From positions 1-64,000 of the forward strand of contig JAJEBE010000005.1 of NCBI GenBank assembly GCA_022822545.1: 64,000 nucleotides of DNA, given 5' to 3'. The DNA is from Anaerolineae bacterium. GTDB taxonomy: Bacteria > Chloroflexota > Anaerolineae > Aggregatilineales > Phototrophicaceae. Under the pieces are notes generated by a model. That model was not told the DNA's origin. It did no database searches and saw only the letters and a program-made list of their open reading frames with translations. Positions 27,466 through 36,703 of the stretch are shown here, in pieces. A program made the position numbers and the translations under genes. How positions within the stretch are numbered: position 1 is the first letter of the stretch; the number at the start of each line of letters is the position of its first letter.

Positions 27466-27798
27466 ATGCACCCCACGCCCCAAGCGATTACATTGAACAA
27501 GACTGAGGGCCGGCTGGAAATTGTCTGGACCGATGGCTTGGTCAGTCGCTATCCCCTGAGTCATTTGCGGGAAGCCTGCCCCTGTGTTGAATGCCGCGGC
27601 GGGCATAGCAAGATGGGCTTGGAGCACGCTCCGGATGATTTGCTCAAGCTGGTTCCAAGGCGCTCTTACGCGATCATCGCACTGGCGGCGGTCGGCAATT
27701 ACGCCCTCCAGCCGAGTTGGGACGACGGGCATAGCACCGGCATCTACACATGGGAATATCTGCGTCTCATTTCTCCGCAGCAGCCGGCGGAGCGATAA
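27466..27798 (+). CDS. DUF971-domain protein
   Basis: This short protein of 110 residues matches the DUF971 fold (N-terminal part of gamma-butyrobetaine hydroxylases): LEIVWTDGLVSRYPLSHLREACPCVEC, then VGNYALQPSWDDGHSTGIYTWEYLR. The Cys pair in CPCVEC fits the family's metal-binding site. Stand-alone members occur near iron-sulfur and molybdenum cofactor proteins, but no function is established. An intrinsic terminator follows. Confidence 0.85.
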   Translation: MHPTPQAITLNKTEGRLEIVWTDGLVSRYPLSHLREACPCVECRGGHSKMGLEHAPDDLLKLVPRRSYAIIALAAVGNYALQPSWDDGHSTGIYTWEYLRLISPQQPAER

Positions 27799-27805
27799 CA
27801 TGCCT

Positions 27806-27825
27806 GCGCCCGACCGGGCGCTTTC
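27806..27825 (+). terminator. Terminator after the DUF971 gene
   Basis: GCGCCC-GACC-GGGCGC forms a 6-bp GC stem with a 4-base loop followed by TTTCTATT, separating the DUF971 gene from the maltose-type importer. Confidence 0.6.
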
Positions 27826-27827
27826 TA

Positions 27828-27855
27828 TTGATATACTGCGACATTATTGTAAAAT
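27828..27855 (+). promoter_or_regulatory. Promoter for the maltose-type importer operon
   Basis: TTGATA (27828-27833), 16 bp and TAAAAT (27850-27855) precede the binding-protein gene at 27907 by about 50 bases. Confidence 0.55.
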
Positions 27856-27906
27856 TGGTATATCGCCTCGATAAATGGCCAGGAAATCAAAGTAAAGGAA
27901 TCTCTC

Positions 27907-29097
27907 ATGAATTACACACGACTTTTGGTCTTGCTAATCGTGCTGTTGGCGAGCGCGTTTGTCGGCTCGGCGCAAGACGATAACCTAACGATTTGGGCGG
28001 ATGACACCCGCGCGCCGATCCTGGAAGAGCTGGGCGCGCAATTTGAAGATGAGTTCGGCATTCCGGTTGTTGTACATGAACTGGGTTTTGGCGATATTCG
28101 CGACCAATTCAAGACAGCGGCGCCCGCCGGCGAAGGTCCTGACATGATCATCGGCGCGCACGACTGGCTCGGCGAGCTGGCGGTTAACGGCTTGTTGGCG
28201 GAGCTGGACGTATCCGATGTCGCTGATCAGTTCTTGCCTGCCTCGCTGGCCGCCTTTGTATATGAAGGCGCGCAGTACGGCTTGCCTTATGCCGCGGAGA
28301 ATGTCGCCTTCATCCGCAATACGGGGCTGGTGCCGGAGAATCCGGAAACCTGGGACGATGTCCGCGCGATCAGCGAGCAGTTGGTTGCCGATGGGGCGTC
28401 TCAGTACGGTTTCATCATGTTCGACAATAATCCCTACCACTTCTTCCCGGTCCAGACTGCTTTCGGCGGTTACGTGTTTGGCTTGACTGACGAAGGCTAT
28501 GACCCGAACGATGTCGGCATTGATAGCGAGGGTTCAATCGCCGCGGCCGCCTATCTCGAAGCCTATGGCACTGATGGCTTGATGCCCAGCGGCATCGACT
28601 ACGATGTTATGCACACTATGTTCGAAACGGGTGATGCCGCCATGATCATCACCGGTCCCTGGGCCATCCCGCGCATTGAAGAATCAGGCGTCAGCTTTGA
28701 AGTGGCGGGCCTGCCGGCCGGGCCGGGCGGCGTTGGCAAACCTTTCCTCGGCGTACAGGGCTTTATGGTAAGCGCCTTTAGCGAAAACAAGATCCTGGCG
28801 GAAGCCTTCCTCTTTGATTACGTCGCCACGTTGGAGACGATGGAGTCGCTATACAGCGCCGATCCACGGCCGCCGGCTTTGCTGGAAGCGCGCGGTAACC
28901 TGGAAGACGAAGTCATGCTCGGCTTCGTCGCCGCCGGCGGTGAAGGCTTGGCGATGCCGGCGATTCCCGAGATGTCTGCCGTTTGGAGCGCCTGGGGCAA
29001 TGCGATGGAATTGGTCCGCACCGGCGAATCAAGCGCCGAAGACGCCTTCGGCAACGCCGGAGAGCAGATCCGCGAGCTCATCGCAGGGGATGAATAA
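27907..29097 (+). CDS. Maltose-type ABC substrate-binding protein
   Basis: This 396-residue secreted protein has a type I signal peptide (cleavage near GSA at 22) and no lipobox. The mature part follows maltodextrin-binding proteins: LTIWADDTRAPILEELGAQFEDEFGIPV, GEGPDMIIGAHDWLGELA, LPYAAENVAFIRN, and MFETGDAAMIITGPWAI. The start follows AAGGAA. It heads the operon binding protein-MalF-MalG; no ATPase gene is nearby, so a shared MsmK/MalK-type ATPase elsewhere is expected. Substrates are malto-oligosaccharides or similar. Confidence 0.92.
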   Translation: MNYTRLLVLLIVLLASAFVGSAQDDNLTIWADDTRAPILEELGAQFEDEFGIPVVVHELGFGDIRDQFKTAAPAGEGPDMIIGAHDWLGELAVNGLLAELDVSDVADQFLPASLAAFVYEGAQYGLPYAAENVAFIRNTGLVPENPETWDDVRAISEQLVADGASQYGFIMFDNNPYHFFPVQTAFGGYVFGLTDEGYDPNDVGIDSEGSIAAAAYLEAYGTDGLMPSGIDYDVMHTMFETGDAAMIITGPWAIPRIEESGVSFEVAGLPAGPGGVGKPFLGVQGFMVSAFSENKILAEAFLFDYVATLETMESLYSADPRPPALLEARGNLEDEVMLGFVAAGGEGLAMPAIPEMSAVWSAWGNAMELVRTGESSAEDAFGNAGEQIRELIAGDE

Positions 29098-29142
29098 GCG
29101 GCTTCTTCGTCTACGGCGCGGAAGAAAAGAACAATCCAAAGT

Positions 29143-29180
29143 GGAGGATGGCCGGGAGGCAGTCCTCCGCTTTTGTTTCT
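29143..29180 (+). terminator. Hairpin between binding-protein and MalF genes
   Basis: GGAGGA (29143-29148) pairs with TCCTCC (29163-29168), with an inner GCC/GGC pair, and is followed by a T-rich stretch. It probably acts as a partial terminator that keeps permease expression below that of the binding protein. Confidence 0.5.
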
Positions 29181-29239
29181 CGGCAGGTCAAATAGAAAGG
29201 ATTAGGTCCTGACGCCTAAGGGCTCAATGACCGACCAAT

Positions 29240-30865
29240 ATGGCTGAGATTTCATACGAGCAGAAGCGAAAACGCGGTAGGTACGGTCCGGCGGCGATTC
29301 TACGACTGGGCGCTGTTTATTTGGGCTTGATGATCGTCGATGCCTTCGCCCTGTTTCTCGTCTATGCCTTCGCTGCGGATGGCGTTTGGGAATTGGCGAT
29401 AACGATCGGCTTGATCACGCTGATGGTCAATATCATCAACCTGCGCCGCGATCTCTACGCCCTGCGCTGGATCGCGCCGGCGCTCGCGTTGATGTGCTTG
29501 CTGGTTGTCTATCCTATTGCATACACGGTATATGTTTCTTTCACCAATTATGGCGATGGCAACTTGTTGACCAAATCGCAGGTCATCAAGCTTTTGTCCC
29601 GAGAAACTTATCTGCCGGAAGGCGGCAAGGTATATGCCTGGGACCTTTACCAGAACACGGCGGGCGAATTCGCTCTCTGGCTGACAGATGAGAATGACGG
29701 CGACAAGTATTATTTCGCTACCATGACTGATTTCTCGCCTGTTGAGGGCCTTGCTGCCGGCGGGGAAAAACCCGCGGACTATCAAGGCTATCGCAAATTG
29801 AGCCGGGCCGAGTCATTGCGAGCCAGCGGCCAGGCGCAAGATTTGACCTTCGGGACAGAAGCGGCGCCAATCGGCATCGCCGGGCGCAGAGACGCGGGAG
29901 AATTCGCGCAGCGCTACGTGTATCAAGACGAGCTGGACGCGGTATTGGATCGGGCAAGCGACTCGATGTTTTACCCGGTGTATGAGACGGGAAGAGATCA
30001 AAACGACAAAGTCTATCGCACCGGTCAATTCCAGAATGAGGCGGGCGATACCTTGCGCACCGGCTTCATCGCCAACATCGGCTTGAAGAATTACCGCAGC
30101 TTCCTCGAACGCGACGACATCCGTATCCCTTTGACGAGAATCTTCTTCTGGACGATTGGATTTTCCTTTATTTCAGTGTTGTCTACCTTTACCGTCGGCC
30201 TGCTCTTCGCGCTCTTGCTGCAGAACCGGCGCATACCTTATCGCCACGCCTTCCGCACCTTGCTCATCGTGCCCTGGGCGATCCCCGGGCTCATATCGGT
30301 GGCGGTCTGGAAAGGCATGCTCAACCCCAATCTAGGTGTGATATCCAACATGCTTCGCGCCATTGGCTTGGAACCGCCGCCTTTCTTCATCGATCCCGGC
30401 TGGGCCAAGGCGGGCATCTTGCTGGTCAATCTTTGGTTGGGCTACCCCTATTTCATGCTCGTATGCAGCGGCGCGCTGGCGGCGATACCGTCCGATATGT
30501 ACGAAGCGGCCGAGGTGGATGGCGCTGGTTGGTGGAACAAATTCCGCGACTTGACGCTGCCGATGCTCTTGGTCGCTGTCGGCCCGCTTCTGATCGCCTC
30601 CTTCACTTACAATTTCAACAATTTTGTGATCATCGAGGCATACAATGAGGGGGGACCGCCGATGGTCGAGTCGGGCACGCTGCCCGCCGGACATACGGAT
30701 ATTCTCATCAGTTACGCCTTTCGGCTGGCGTTCGGCGGCGGACGCGGCGCCGATTTCGGTCTGGCGTCAGCGATAACCATCATCATCTTTCTGATGGTCG
30801 CCGGGGTGACCTTGCTCCAATATCGGCTGACCAAAGGCTGGGAGGAGACTTCGGAAAATGTCTAG
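29240..30865 (+). CDS. Maltose-type ABC permease, MalF-like
   Basis: This permease of 541 residues has two or three N-terminal helices (about 20-110), a large external segment (about 110-275) analogous to the MalF P2 loop, and the permease core with the EAA loop YEAAEVDGAGWWNKFRDLTLP near 420-440. The long external loop is expected to contact the binding protein. The last bases overlap the next gene by 8 bp. No strong ribosome site precedes the ATG at 29240, but the hydrophobic N-terminus needs a start near here. Confidence 0.92.
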   Translation: MAEISYEQKRKRGRYGPAAILRLGAVYLGLMIVDAFALFLVYAFAADGVWELAITIGLITLMVNIINLRRDLYALRWIAPALALMCLLVVYPIAYTVYVSFTNYGDGNLLTKSQVIKLLSRETYLPEGGKVYAWDLYQNTAGEFALWLTDENDGDKYYFATMTDFSPVEGLAAGGEKPADYQGYRKLSRAESLRASGQAQDLTFGTEAAPIGIAGRRDAGEFAQRYVYQDELDAVLDRASDSMFYPVYETGRDQNDKVYRTGQFQNEAGDTLRTGFIANIGLKNYRSFLERDDIRIPLTRIFFWTIGFSFISVLSTFTVGLLFALLLQNRRIPYRHAFRTLLIVPWAIPGLISVAVWKGMLNPNLGVISNMLRAIGLEPPPFFIDPGWAKAGILLVNLWLGYPYFMLVCSGALAAIPSDMYEAAEVDGAGWWNKFRDLTLPMLLVAVGPLLIASFTYNFNNFVIIEAYNEGGPPMVESGTLPAGHTDILISYAFRLAFGGGRGADFGLASAITIIIFLMVAGVTLLQYRLTKGWEETSENV

Positions 30866-31967
30866 AGACAATCACGAAAAACGCAAACATTATCGCCCGG
30901 CGGAAAACCTGCAACTGGCTGCGCAGATTCTCATTCTGCTCGCCGCAGTCGTCTTTGCGCTATTTCCTATTGTCTGGGTGATCTCGGCCGCCTTGAATCC
31001 CAGCCAATCCATGAGCTCGCAGACGGTTATTCCGCCTTTGCCGGAAACGCGGACCATCGTGGCCGAAGCGCCGGGCAAGCTCCTGCGAATCGTTTCGCTC
31101 GCCGGCGCTCGGGTCGAACGCAGCGCCGAAATGATCTTGCTCGTCGAAATCGAGGGCGAAGAGAAAGAACTGCGCGCGCCCAAAAATGGCTACGTCGACA
31201 ATATCAGAGTTGCCGTGGGCGAGACCTTCCAAAGCGGCGACGCCTTGTACGATATCCGCTCAAGTTATCTCATCAATGTGGACACTCTGCTCAACACGGA
31301 GCGCAAACCATTCCTGCGCTGGATGTTCAACTCGGTTGTGATTGCCAGTGTGAGCTCGATAATCGTTGTGCTCATCACTGCCTTCAGCGCCTACTCTTTC
31401 TCTCGTTTTCGCTTCGCCGGGCGGCGCAACCTGCTGGTCTTGATCTTGTTGGTGCAAGTCTTCCCCAATCTGCTGTCCATGGTGGCGATCTTCCTTATGT
31501 TGCAGCAGATCGGCCAACACATCCCCTTCTTCGGTTTGAACACGGCCGGCGGCTTGATCCTGGTTTATGTCGGCGGGGCGATGGGTATCAATATCTGGCT
31601 GATGAAAGGGTTTTTCGATTCTGTCCCGCGCGACATAGATGAATCGGCGATGGTCGATGGCGCCAACCACTGGCAAGTCTACTGGCGTCTGATATTCCCG
31701 CTGGTGCGGCCAGTGCTGGTGGTGGTTGGCATCTTGTCATTCGTCGGCATCTACAACGAATTTGTGCTGGCGCGGGTTTTGCTGCGCGATAAAGATAGCT
31801 GGACGCTGATGGTCGGCCTCTGGCAGTTTATCAGCGCCACTTTTGGTCAAGACTGGGGCGTATTCGCCGCCGGGGCTGTTATCGGCGCGCTGCCCAGCCT
31901 GATCATATATTTGTCGCTGCAAGATCAGATTGTCGGCGGATTGACACAAGGCGCTGTCAAAGGTTAA
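30858..31967 (+). CDS. Maltose-type ABC permease, MalG-like, with inserted barrel-sandwich-like domain
   Basis: This 369-residue permease has helix 1 at about 20-45 and the core from about 150, with the EAA loop DESAMVDGANHWQVYWRLIFP and the C-terminal GGLTQGAVKG typical of MalG. Between them lies an external segment of about 100 residues, far longer than the short loop of E. coli MalG. Within it, residues 68-135 read like a biotinyl/lipoyl-type hybrid motif: APGKLLRI, then LRAPKNGYVDNIRVAVGE and SGDALYDI. The lysine that would carry biotin or lipoate is absent (Gly aligns there). A structural role at the binding-protein interface is inferred. Confidence 0.9.
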   Translation: MSRDNHEKRKHYRPAENLQLAAQILILLAAVVFALFPIVWVISAALNPSQSMSSQTVIPPLPETRTIVAEAPGKLLRIVSLAGARVERSAEMILLVEIEGEEKELRAPKNGYVDNIRVAVGETFQSGDALYDIRSSYLINVDTLLNTERKPFLRWMFNSVVIASVSSIIVVLITAFSAYSFSRFRFAGRRNLLVLILLVQVFPNLLSMVAIFLMLQQIGQHIPFFGLNTAGGLILVYVGGAMGINIWLMKGFFDSVPRDIDESAMVDGANHWQVYWRLIFPLVRPVLVVVGILSFVGIYNEFVLARVLLRDKDSWTLMVGLWQFISATFGQDWGVFAAGAVIGALPSLIIYLSLQDQIVGGLTQGAVKG

Positions 31968-32146
31968 GCCGACGGCGCTACTGACAGATTGCTTCGCTGC
32001 CGCATGCAACCGCGTGATATGGGAACTTTATGGGCATCGACCGGCTCCGAGTGCGTAACCACAATGCCGGACAAGCTTGAATAGTGTGCCTTGTAGAGTT
32101 TGACTGCTATACTTTTGCTGGCGCTAAATGAACGAGGAATGCCGAC

Positions 32147-33028
32147 ATGACGCCGCCGTCAATGGAGACGGTCAAACGGGCCATAGGTAAGGAATTTGCT
32201 CGGACCAGCTACACCTACCATGAGCGGGATGCCATGCTCTACGCCTTGGGCGTCGGCGCGCCGTCGGATCCGCTTGATCCCGCTGAGTTGAAGTTCGTAT
32301 ACGAGCTCAGCGATGATTTCCAGGTGCTGCCGACATTTGCCGTTATTTTCGCCAAAGACCTGGTTCGCCAATTCCTCAGCGGGGATATCGCCGGCATTAG
32401 ATACAATCCCATGATGCTGTTGCATGGCGAGCAAGAGTTGGATGTGCTCAAGCCGCTTCCGCCGTCTGCGACGGTGACCTCACAGTTCAAGATCGCGGAT
32501 ATCATGGACAAGGGTAGCGGACTGCTGATGATCTTTGAGGTCGACAGTTGCGATGGCTGTGGCGACTTGCTCGCCCGGGCGCGGACATCTGTGTTCATCC
32601 GCGGGATCGGCGGCTTCGGCGGTCATCGCGGCGCGAGCCGAAGGGTTGACATACCCGCCCGGGCGCCGGATCGAGTATATGAAGAGACGACGTTGCCGCA
32701 ACAAGCTCTGGTGTATCGCCTGGCCGGCGACGCCAACCCCCTTCATGCTGATCCTTCCATGGCGGCGATTGGCGGATACGATCGGCCAATCTTGCATGGG
32801 CTTTGCGCCTATGGCTTTGCGGCGCGCGCTCTGATCAAGCGATTCTGTGAGAATGACGCCCGGCGATTGTGTGGCCTGGACGCGCGCTTCTCGTATCATG
32901 TCTTTCCGGGCGAGACCTTGATCACGGAGATGTGGCGGTGGAACATGAGCGAGATCCGCTTTCAGACCAAGGTCAAGGAACGAGCGGCGGTTGTCTTGAG
33001 TCATGGCCGGGCGCGAATCAAAGCCTGA
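32147..33028 (+). CDS. MaoC-type 2-enoyl-CoA hydratase, double hot-dog
   Basis: This 293-residue protein has an N-terminal hot-dog half (about 10-140) and a C-terminal MaoC half with the hydratase-2 motif GDANPLHADPSMA...RPILHGLCAYG (near 200-230), carrying the catalytic Asp and His. It adds water to trans-2-enoyl-CoA giving the R-3-hydroxyacyl-CoA, as in peroxisomal multifunctional enzymes. It starts close to the operon's malG but 179 bp apart and ends 3 bp before galT, so it is probably co-transcribed with galT, an unexpected partner. Confidence 0.88.
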   Translation: MTPPSMETVKRAIGKEFARTSYTYHERDAMLYALGVGAPSDPLDPAELKFVYELSDDFQVLPTFAVIFAKDLVRQFLSGDIAGIRYNPMMLLHGEQELDVLKPLPPSATVTSQFKIADIMDKGSGLLMIFEVDSCDGCGDLLARARTSVFIRGIGGFGGHRGASRRVDIPARAPDRVYEETTLPQQALVYRLAGDANPLHADPSMAAIGGYDRPILHGLCAYGFAARALIKRFCENDARRLCGLDARFSYHVFPGETLITEMWRWNMSEIRFQTKVKERAAVVLSHGRARIKA

Positions 33029-33031
33029 TCA

Positions 33032-34069
33032 ATGTCCTTCGATTTCAGCGAGCACCCTCACCGGCGTTACAATCCTCTCCTGGACGAATGGGTGCTGGTC
33101 TCGCCGCATCGCGCCAAACGTCCCTGGCAGGGCAGCCAAGAAAACCCGATCGCGGAAGAGCGCCCTAGTTACGATCCCGATTGCTATCTCTGCCCCGGCA
33201 ACCTGCGCGCCAATGGCGACCGCAATCCACAATACGACGCCACCTTTGTCTTCGTGAATGACTTTGCCGCTGTCTTGCCCGTCACGCCCGATTTGCCTGC
33301 TAGCTCCAGCCCATTGTTCCAGAGCGAAGCGGTACGCGGCGAAGCGCGGGTGATTTGTTTCTCGCCGCGCCACGACCTCACACTGGCCGAAATGCCGCTG
33401 CCGGCTATCACGCAGGTTGTAGACTTATGGGCGCAACAGACTGAAGAACTGGGGGAGCGCTTCCGTTGGGTCCAGGTCTTCGAAAATCGCGGCGCGATGA
33501 TGGGCGCTTCAAATCCGCATCCGCATGGCCAGATCTGGGCGACCGACAGCCTGAGCGCCATTCCAGCAAAGGAAGACCAACAGCAGCGCGCCTACAGGGA
33601 ACGCCATGGCGGGAGCTTGCTGATGGACTATGCTGCGCAAGAGCGGGGAGCCCTGAAACGGCTAGTGGTCGAGAATGAGAACTGGCTGGTTCTGGCGCCT
33701 TTTTGGGCGGTCTGGCCCTTCGAGACCTTGCTCTTGCCCAAGTTTCCCGCGCGCCGCTTGCCCGATTTGGATGTCACGCAGCGCGCCGAATTGGCGCAGA
33801 TTCTGAAAACGCTGCTCGTCAAATATGACAATTTGTTTGAGGTCTCGTTTCCCTATTCCATGGGCTGGCACGGCGCGCCATACAATGAGGACGACAACGA
33901 TCACTGGCAACTGCACGCGCACTTTTATCCGCCCCTATTGCGTTCGGCCACGGTCAAAAAGTTCATGGTCGGCTACGAGATGTTGGCCGAGGCGCAGCGC
34001 GATATCACGCCGGAACAGGCCGCGAGGCAACTGCGCGATGTTTCGAACGTCCACTTCAAAAGTAGCTAG
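33032..34069 (+). CDS. galT: Galactose-1-phosphate uridylyltransferase
   Basis: This 345-residue enzyme swaps UMP between UDP-glucose and galactose-1-phosphate in the Leloir pathway. The N-terminus has [21 protein letters not shown] and the zinc-type CYLCPGN; the active site is [11 protein letters not shown], where the central His is uridylylated; later come the MGWHGAPYN and [12 protein letters not shown] blocks. Normal length. No galK or galE is in this window. Galactose released from galactans by the first region could enter here. Confidence 0.95.
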   Translation: MSFDFSEHPHRRYNPLLDEWVLVSPHRAKRPWQGSQENPIAEERPSYDPDCYLCPGNLRANGDRNPQYDATFVFVNDFAAVLPVTPDLPASSSPLFQSEAVRGEARVICFSPRHDLTLAEMPLPAITQVVDLWAQQTEELGERFRWVQVFENRGAMMGASNPHPHGQIWATDSLSAIPAKEDQQQRAYRERHGGSLLMDYAAQERGALKRLVVENENWLVLAPFWAVWPFETLLLPKFPARRLPDLDVTQRAELAQILKTLLVKYDNLFEVSFPYSMGWHGAPYNEDDNDHWQLHAHFYPPLLRSATVKKFMVGYEMLAEAQRDITPEQAARQLRDVSNVHFKSS

Positions 34070-34124
34070 TCAAGACTCATAGCTGCGTTAACGCCGCGGC
34101 GACAATACTCGCGCGACTAGAATA

Positions 34125-34152
34125 TTGACATCTCAATAGGAGCGACTATACT
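34125..34152 (+). promoter_or_regulatory. Promoter of tRNA-Leu
   Basis: TTGACA (34125-34130), 16 bp and TATACT (34147-34152) lie 15 bases before the tRNA, a near-consensus stable-RNA promoter. Confidence 0.75.
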
Positions 34153-34167
34153 GCTTGTTATTGGCTT

Positions 34168-34251
34168 GCCGAAGTGGCGGAATTGGCAGACGCGCTACGT
34201 TCAGGGCGTAGTTCTCTTCGGGGAGTGTGGGTTCGACTCCCACCTTCGGCA
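34168..34251 (+). tRNA. tRNA-Leu (anticodon CAG)
   Basis: The 84-base class II tRNA has the acceptor GCCGAAG/CTTCGGC, anticodon loop TTCAGGG (anticodon CAG, leucine), a long variable arm (TTCTCTTCGGGGAGT region) and the T loop GGTTCGACTCC. CCA is not encoded. Confidence 0.95.
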
Positions 34252-34258
34252 TCTATCT

Positions 34259-34283
34259 AGCTCGGCCGCGCCCCGAGCTTTTT
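34259..34283 (+). terminator. Terminator after tRNA-Leu
   Basis: AGCTCGG (34259-34265) pairs with CCGAGCT (34273-34279) around a 7-base loop and is followed by TTTTG, a clear intrinsic terminator. Confidence 0.8.
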
Positions 34284-34364
34284 GTATTGGCGGTCGCCTG
34301 CGCTGGCGGTTTCGCGACGCTGGTATAAGATAATGATGGATACTACTTTCCGACGGCTATCGGT

Positions 34365-34829
34365 ATGACGGAAATCGGCATAGACAGTGGGGCGGAAACG
34401 GGCGGCGCACGTCGACTTAACGCCGGCCGCAGACTGACAAGCGTTCAGGTGATGTTGGCGGTCGCCTTGACGCTCGGGCTGGTGCTGGCGCTAAATTTTA
34501 GCAGCCGCATCAAATTGGACCGCGATCTCGGCCGCATCCATGATGATTTCGCTCGTGAGATAGATGGACTGCTCGCTGATCAGCGCTCTTTGCTGTCTGA
34601 GCTGGATTACGTCAAGAGCGACGCCTATGTCGAATATTGGGCGCGCGACGAAGGCAAGATGGTTCGGGATGGTGAAGTCCTGGTTCTGCCGCAGGGTGTT
34701 GGCGAACAAGATATCATGCCTGCTTCGCCCCGCCGCCTGTTCGACCTCGAAACAACCGCGCCTGAGCCGGAGAATTGGCAATTGTGGTGGGCTCTTTTCT
34801 TTGATGGTCCGCCGCCGGTTCTGGAGTGA
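34365..34829 (+). CDS. Septum formation initiator protein, DivIC/FtsB-like
   Basis: This 154-residue protein has a cytoplasmic N-terminus rich in Gly and Arg, one membrane helix (about 27-45), a short coiled coil (about 50-85) and the family tail YVEYWARDEGKMVRDGEVLVLP, as in DivIC/FtsB where this region binds the FtsL/FtsQ complex at the division site. A C-terminal extension ends in a Trp-rich segment (NWQLWWALFFDGPPP). It stands alone downstream of tRNA-Leu. Confidence 0.8.
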   Translation: MTEIGIDSGAETGGARRLNAGRRLTSVQVMLAVALTLGLVLALNFSSRIKLDRDLGRIHDDFAREIDGLLADQRSLLSELDYVKSDAYVEYWARDEGKMVRDGEVLVLPQGVGEQDIMPASPRRLFDLETTAPEPENWQLWWALFFDGPPPVLE

Positions 34830-34865
34830 TGCGGCCGGCGGCATGAATCGAGACAACTGCTTCTC

Positions 34866-35936
34866 CTAAATCAACCGCGATACATAAGGCGGTTGACAGC
34901 CGGCAAATTCCTTTACGATTGCCTCGGTTCCTTGCTCTCCGATACGCAGACTTGTGCCGGCTCGGGCCTGACTAAGCCGGAGGACAGCTAACGCATATAT
35001 CTGGCCATCGGGCGCCTCGACGCTGCTGGTGAGCTTTCCGACCGCGCGGCCGCCAGCGAAAATCGGCGCCGGCGCCGCGACCATATCAGACAGATCCAGT
35101 TTCACGATAGTCTTGGCTAAGCGTTCGCGGCTTTCCATGCGCGCAATGATCTCTTGCCCGGTATAACAGCCTTTGCTGAAACTGACCTCGTCCCAGAGCC
35201 CGACTTCCAGCGGGATGTAGTCAGACGAGAGTTCGAGGCCGGCCGGCCGGCCGCTGCGGATGCGCAAGGCATTGTAGGTCAGGGAACCGGCAGGAGTCAG
35301 GCCGCTCGCCGAGCCCTCGCGCAGCAGCAGTCTATGGACGGCGGCCGCCTGTTCAGCGGCGCAGATAAAGAGCCAATGCTCGCCGCAGATCGGTTTCCGC
35401 CGCGCCACCATAAGCCGACAGTCGGCCGCTTTCAGGTCAATATTGCCCATCAAGGCCAAGTCCGCCGCAGCCGGGGCGAACGATGCAACAACAGCGCGGG
35501 CCCCCGGACCATGAATGGCGAATTGCGCCGTTGTTCCGGCATTTTCGCGCACAGCCACTTGGTCGCCGAAGAATATGTTGCGCCGCAGGAATTCCGCCAG
35601 CGCGCCGCCTTGCCCCGCTTCGCTGATCAGCAGCAATCCCTCCGGTCGATTCAGACAGACAACTCTGAACAATATTCGCGCGTTGGCATTGGTGAAGATG
35701 GTGGCGCAGCCATCGTTTTCGGCCAAGGCGGCGACATCGTTGGTGGACATGCGATTGACCAGATTGAGACGATCGCGCCCGCTTAAAAGGATGCGCCCTT
35801 CGTGAGAACGATCGAGCAGAATGACAGCGCCAGATGCCGATTCAAACTCGGCTGCGAGATCGCCGTAATCCAGTGGAATGCCATCGGGCGCCAGATTCGC
35901 CCCAAGCTTGAGGTGATGTTCAGTAAGCGCGGTCAT
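34866..35936 (-). CDS. ygfZ: Folate-binding YgfZ/GcvT-like protein
   Basis: This 356-residue protein shows the GcvT-like fold with the diagnostic YgfZ signature KGCYTGQEIIARM near residue 255-267, including the conserved Cys. YgfZ proteins use tetrahydrofolate in iron-sulfur cluster assembly or repair. N-terminal blocks LLDRSHEGRILLSGRDR and NRMSTNDV also match. The start ATG overlaps the stop of the guanylate kinase gene by 4 bp (ATGA), indicating coupled translation. Confidence 0.88.
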   Translation of the reverse strand: MTALTEHHLKLGANLAPDGIPLDYGDLAAEFESASGAVILLDRSHEGRILLSGRDRLNLVNRMSTNDVAALAENDGCATIFTNANARILFRVVCLNRPEGLLLISEAGQGGALAEFLRRNIFFGDQVAVRENAGTTAQFAIHGPGARAVVASFAPAAADLALMGNIDLKAADCRLMVARRKPICGEHWLFICAAEQAAAVHRLLLREGSASGLTPAGSLTYNALRIRSGRPAGLELSSDYIPLEVGLWDEVSFSKGCYTGQEIIARMESRERLAKTIVKLDLSDMVAAPAPIFAGGRAVGKLTSSVEAPDGQIYALAVLRLSQARAGTSLRIGEQGTEAIVKEFAGCQPPYVSRLI

Positions 35937-36559
35937 GACGGCTGGCTCAGAAGACCGCGTTCGGCCAGTTCGCGCTTGACTATGGCGCGCGCGCGCCCAA
36001 TCGCTTGCGGCAGATCGTCATTTACAACGACATAATCACATTCGTCTTGGTAGGGCAATTCCAAGGTCTTGGCTCGCTCCAGCCGCTCTTCGATATCAGT
36101 GTTTGGGTCCGCGCGCTCGACCATTCGCCCCCGCAATATTGCCAACTGCTGCGCGATGTCGCCGCCCGGCACAGTGATGTATATCTGGACAACATTGCTT
36201 GCGAAGGCTTGCGCCAGTACTTTCGCGCCCAGCACCTCGATATCGGCGATACGGACGGCGCCCGCGGCCAGCGCGTCGACAACGGTCTGGCGGAGAATGC
36301 CGTAGAATTTGCCGGGCGTCACTTCCTGGTATTCGAGCAACTCGCCGCGTTTGATCATTCGCCTGAATTCTGTCCGGCTGACGAAGAGGTGTTCCCGCCC
36401 TTGCGCTTCATCGCTGCGCATCGGCCGGGTAGTTGCGGTCGCCAACTGCCGAACAATGCTGATTTCCGCGATTAGCGCCTTCATAATCGCATTTTTGCCA
36501 GCGCCGCCCGGTCCAATCATGACAAAGATGACGCCAGTAAGTTTCTCACAAGCGTACAC
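35933..36559 (-). CDS. gmk: Guanylate kinase
   Basis: This 208-residue enzyme phosphorylates GMP or dGMP to the diphosphate. It has the P-loop GPGGAGKNAIM, the GMP-binding blocks TATTRPMRSDEAQGREHLFVSRTEF, IKRGELLEYQEV, FYGI and the terminal YVVVNDDL. The GTG at 36559 is needed to include the strand before the P-loop (GVIFVMIG). The P-loop has Gly-Gly-Ala in place of the more common Ser-Gly-Val/Ser. The gene is first in the operon with ygfZ. Confidence 0.87.
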   Translation of the reverse strand: MYACEKLTGVIFVMIGPGGAGKNAIMKALIAEISIVRQLATATTRPMRSDEAQGREHLFVSRTEFRRMIKRGELLEYQEVTPGKFYGILRQTVVDALAAGAVRIADIEVLGAKVLAQAFASNVVQIYITVPGGDIAQQLAILRGRMVERADPNTDIEERLERAKTLELPYQDECDYVVVNDDLPQAIGRARAIVKRELAERGLLSQPS

Positions 36560-36703
36560 TGTATGCTATCCTAAACAAGAGAAAATGACGCGGCTTAGTG
36601 TAGCAAGAGGGCTGATAGTTCTCCATAGCAAACCGGCCCCGGCCTAAGGGCGTCGTCGATAGAGGGCGATCGTAAGGCGTATCTTTATGGAAAGGAATAC
36701 AAG

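Noticed and set aside
27843..27855. ATTGTAAAATT near the maltose-operon promoter as a fifth GntR operator
   Set aside because: The right half ACAAT is missing and the bases are explained by the -10 box.
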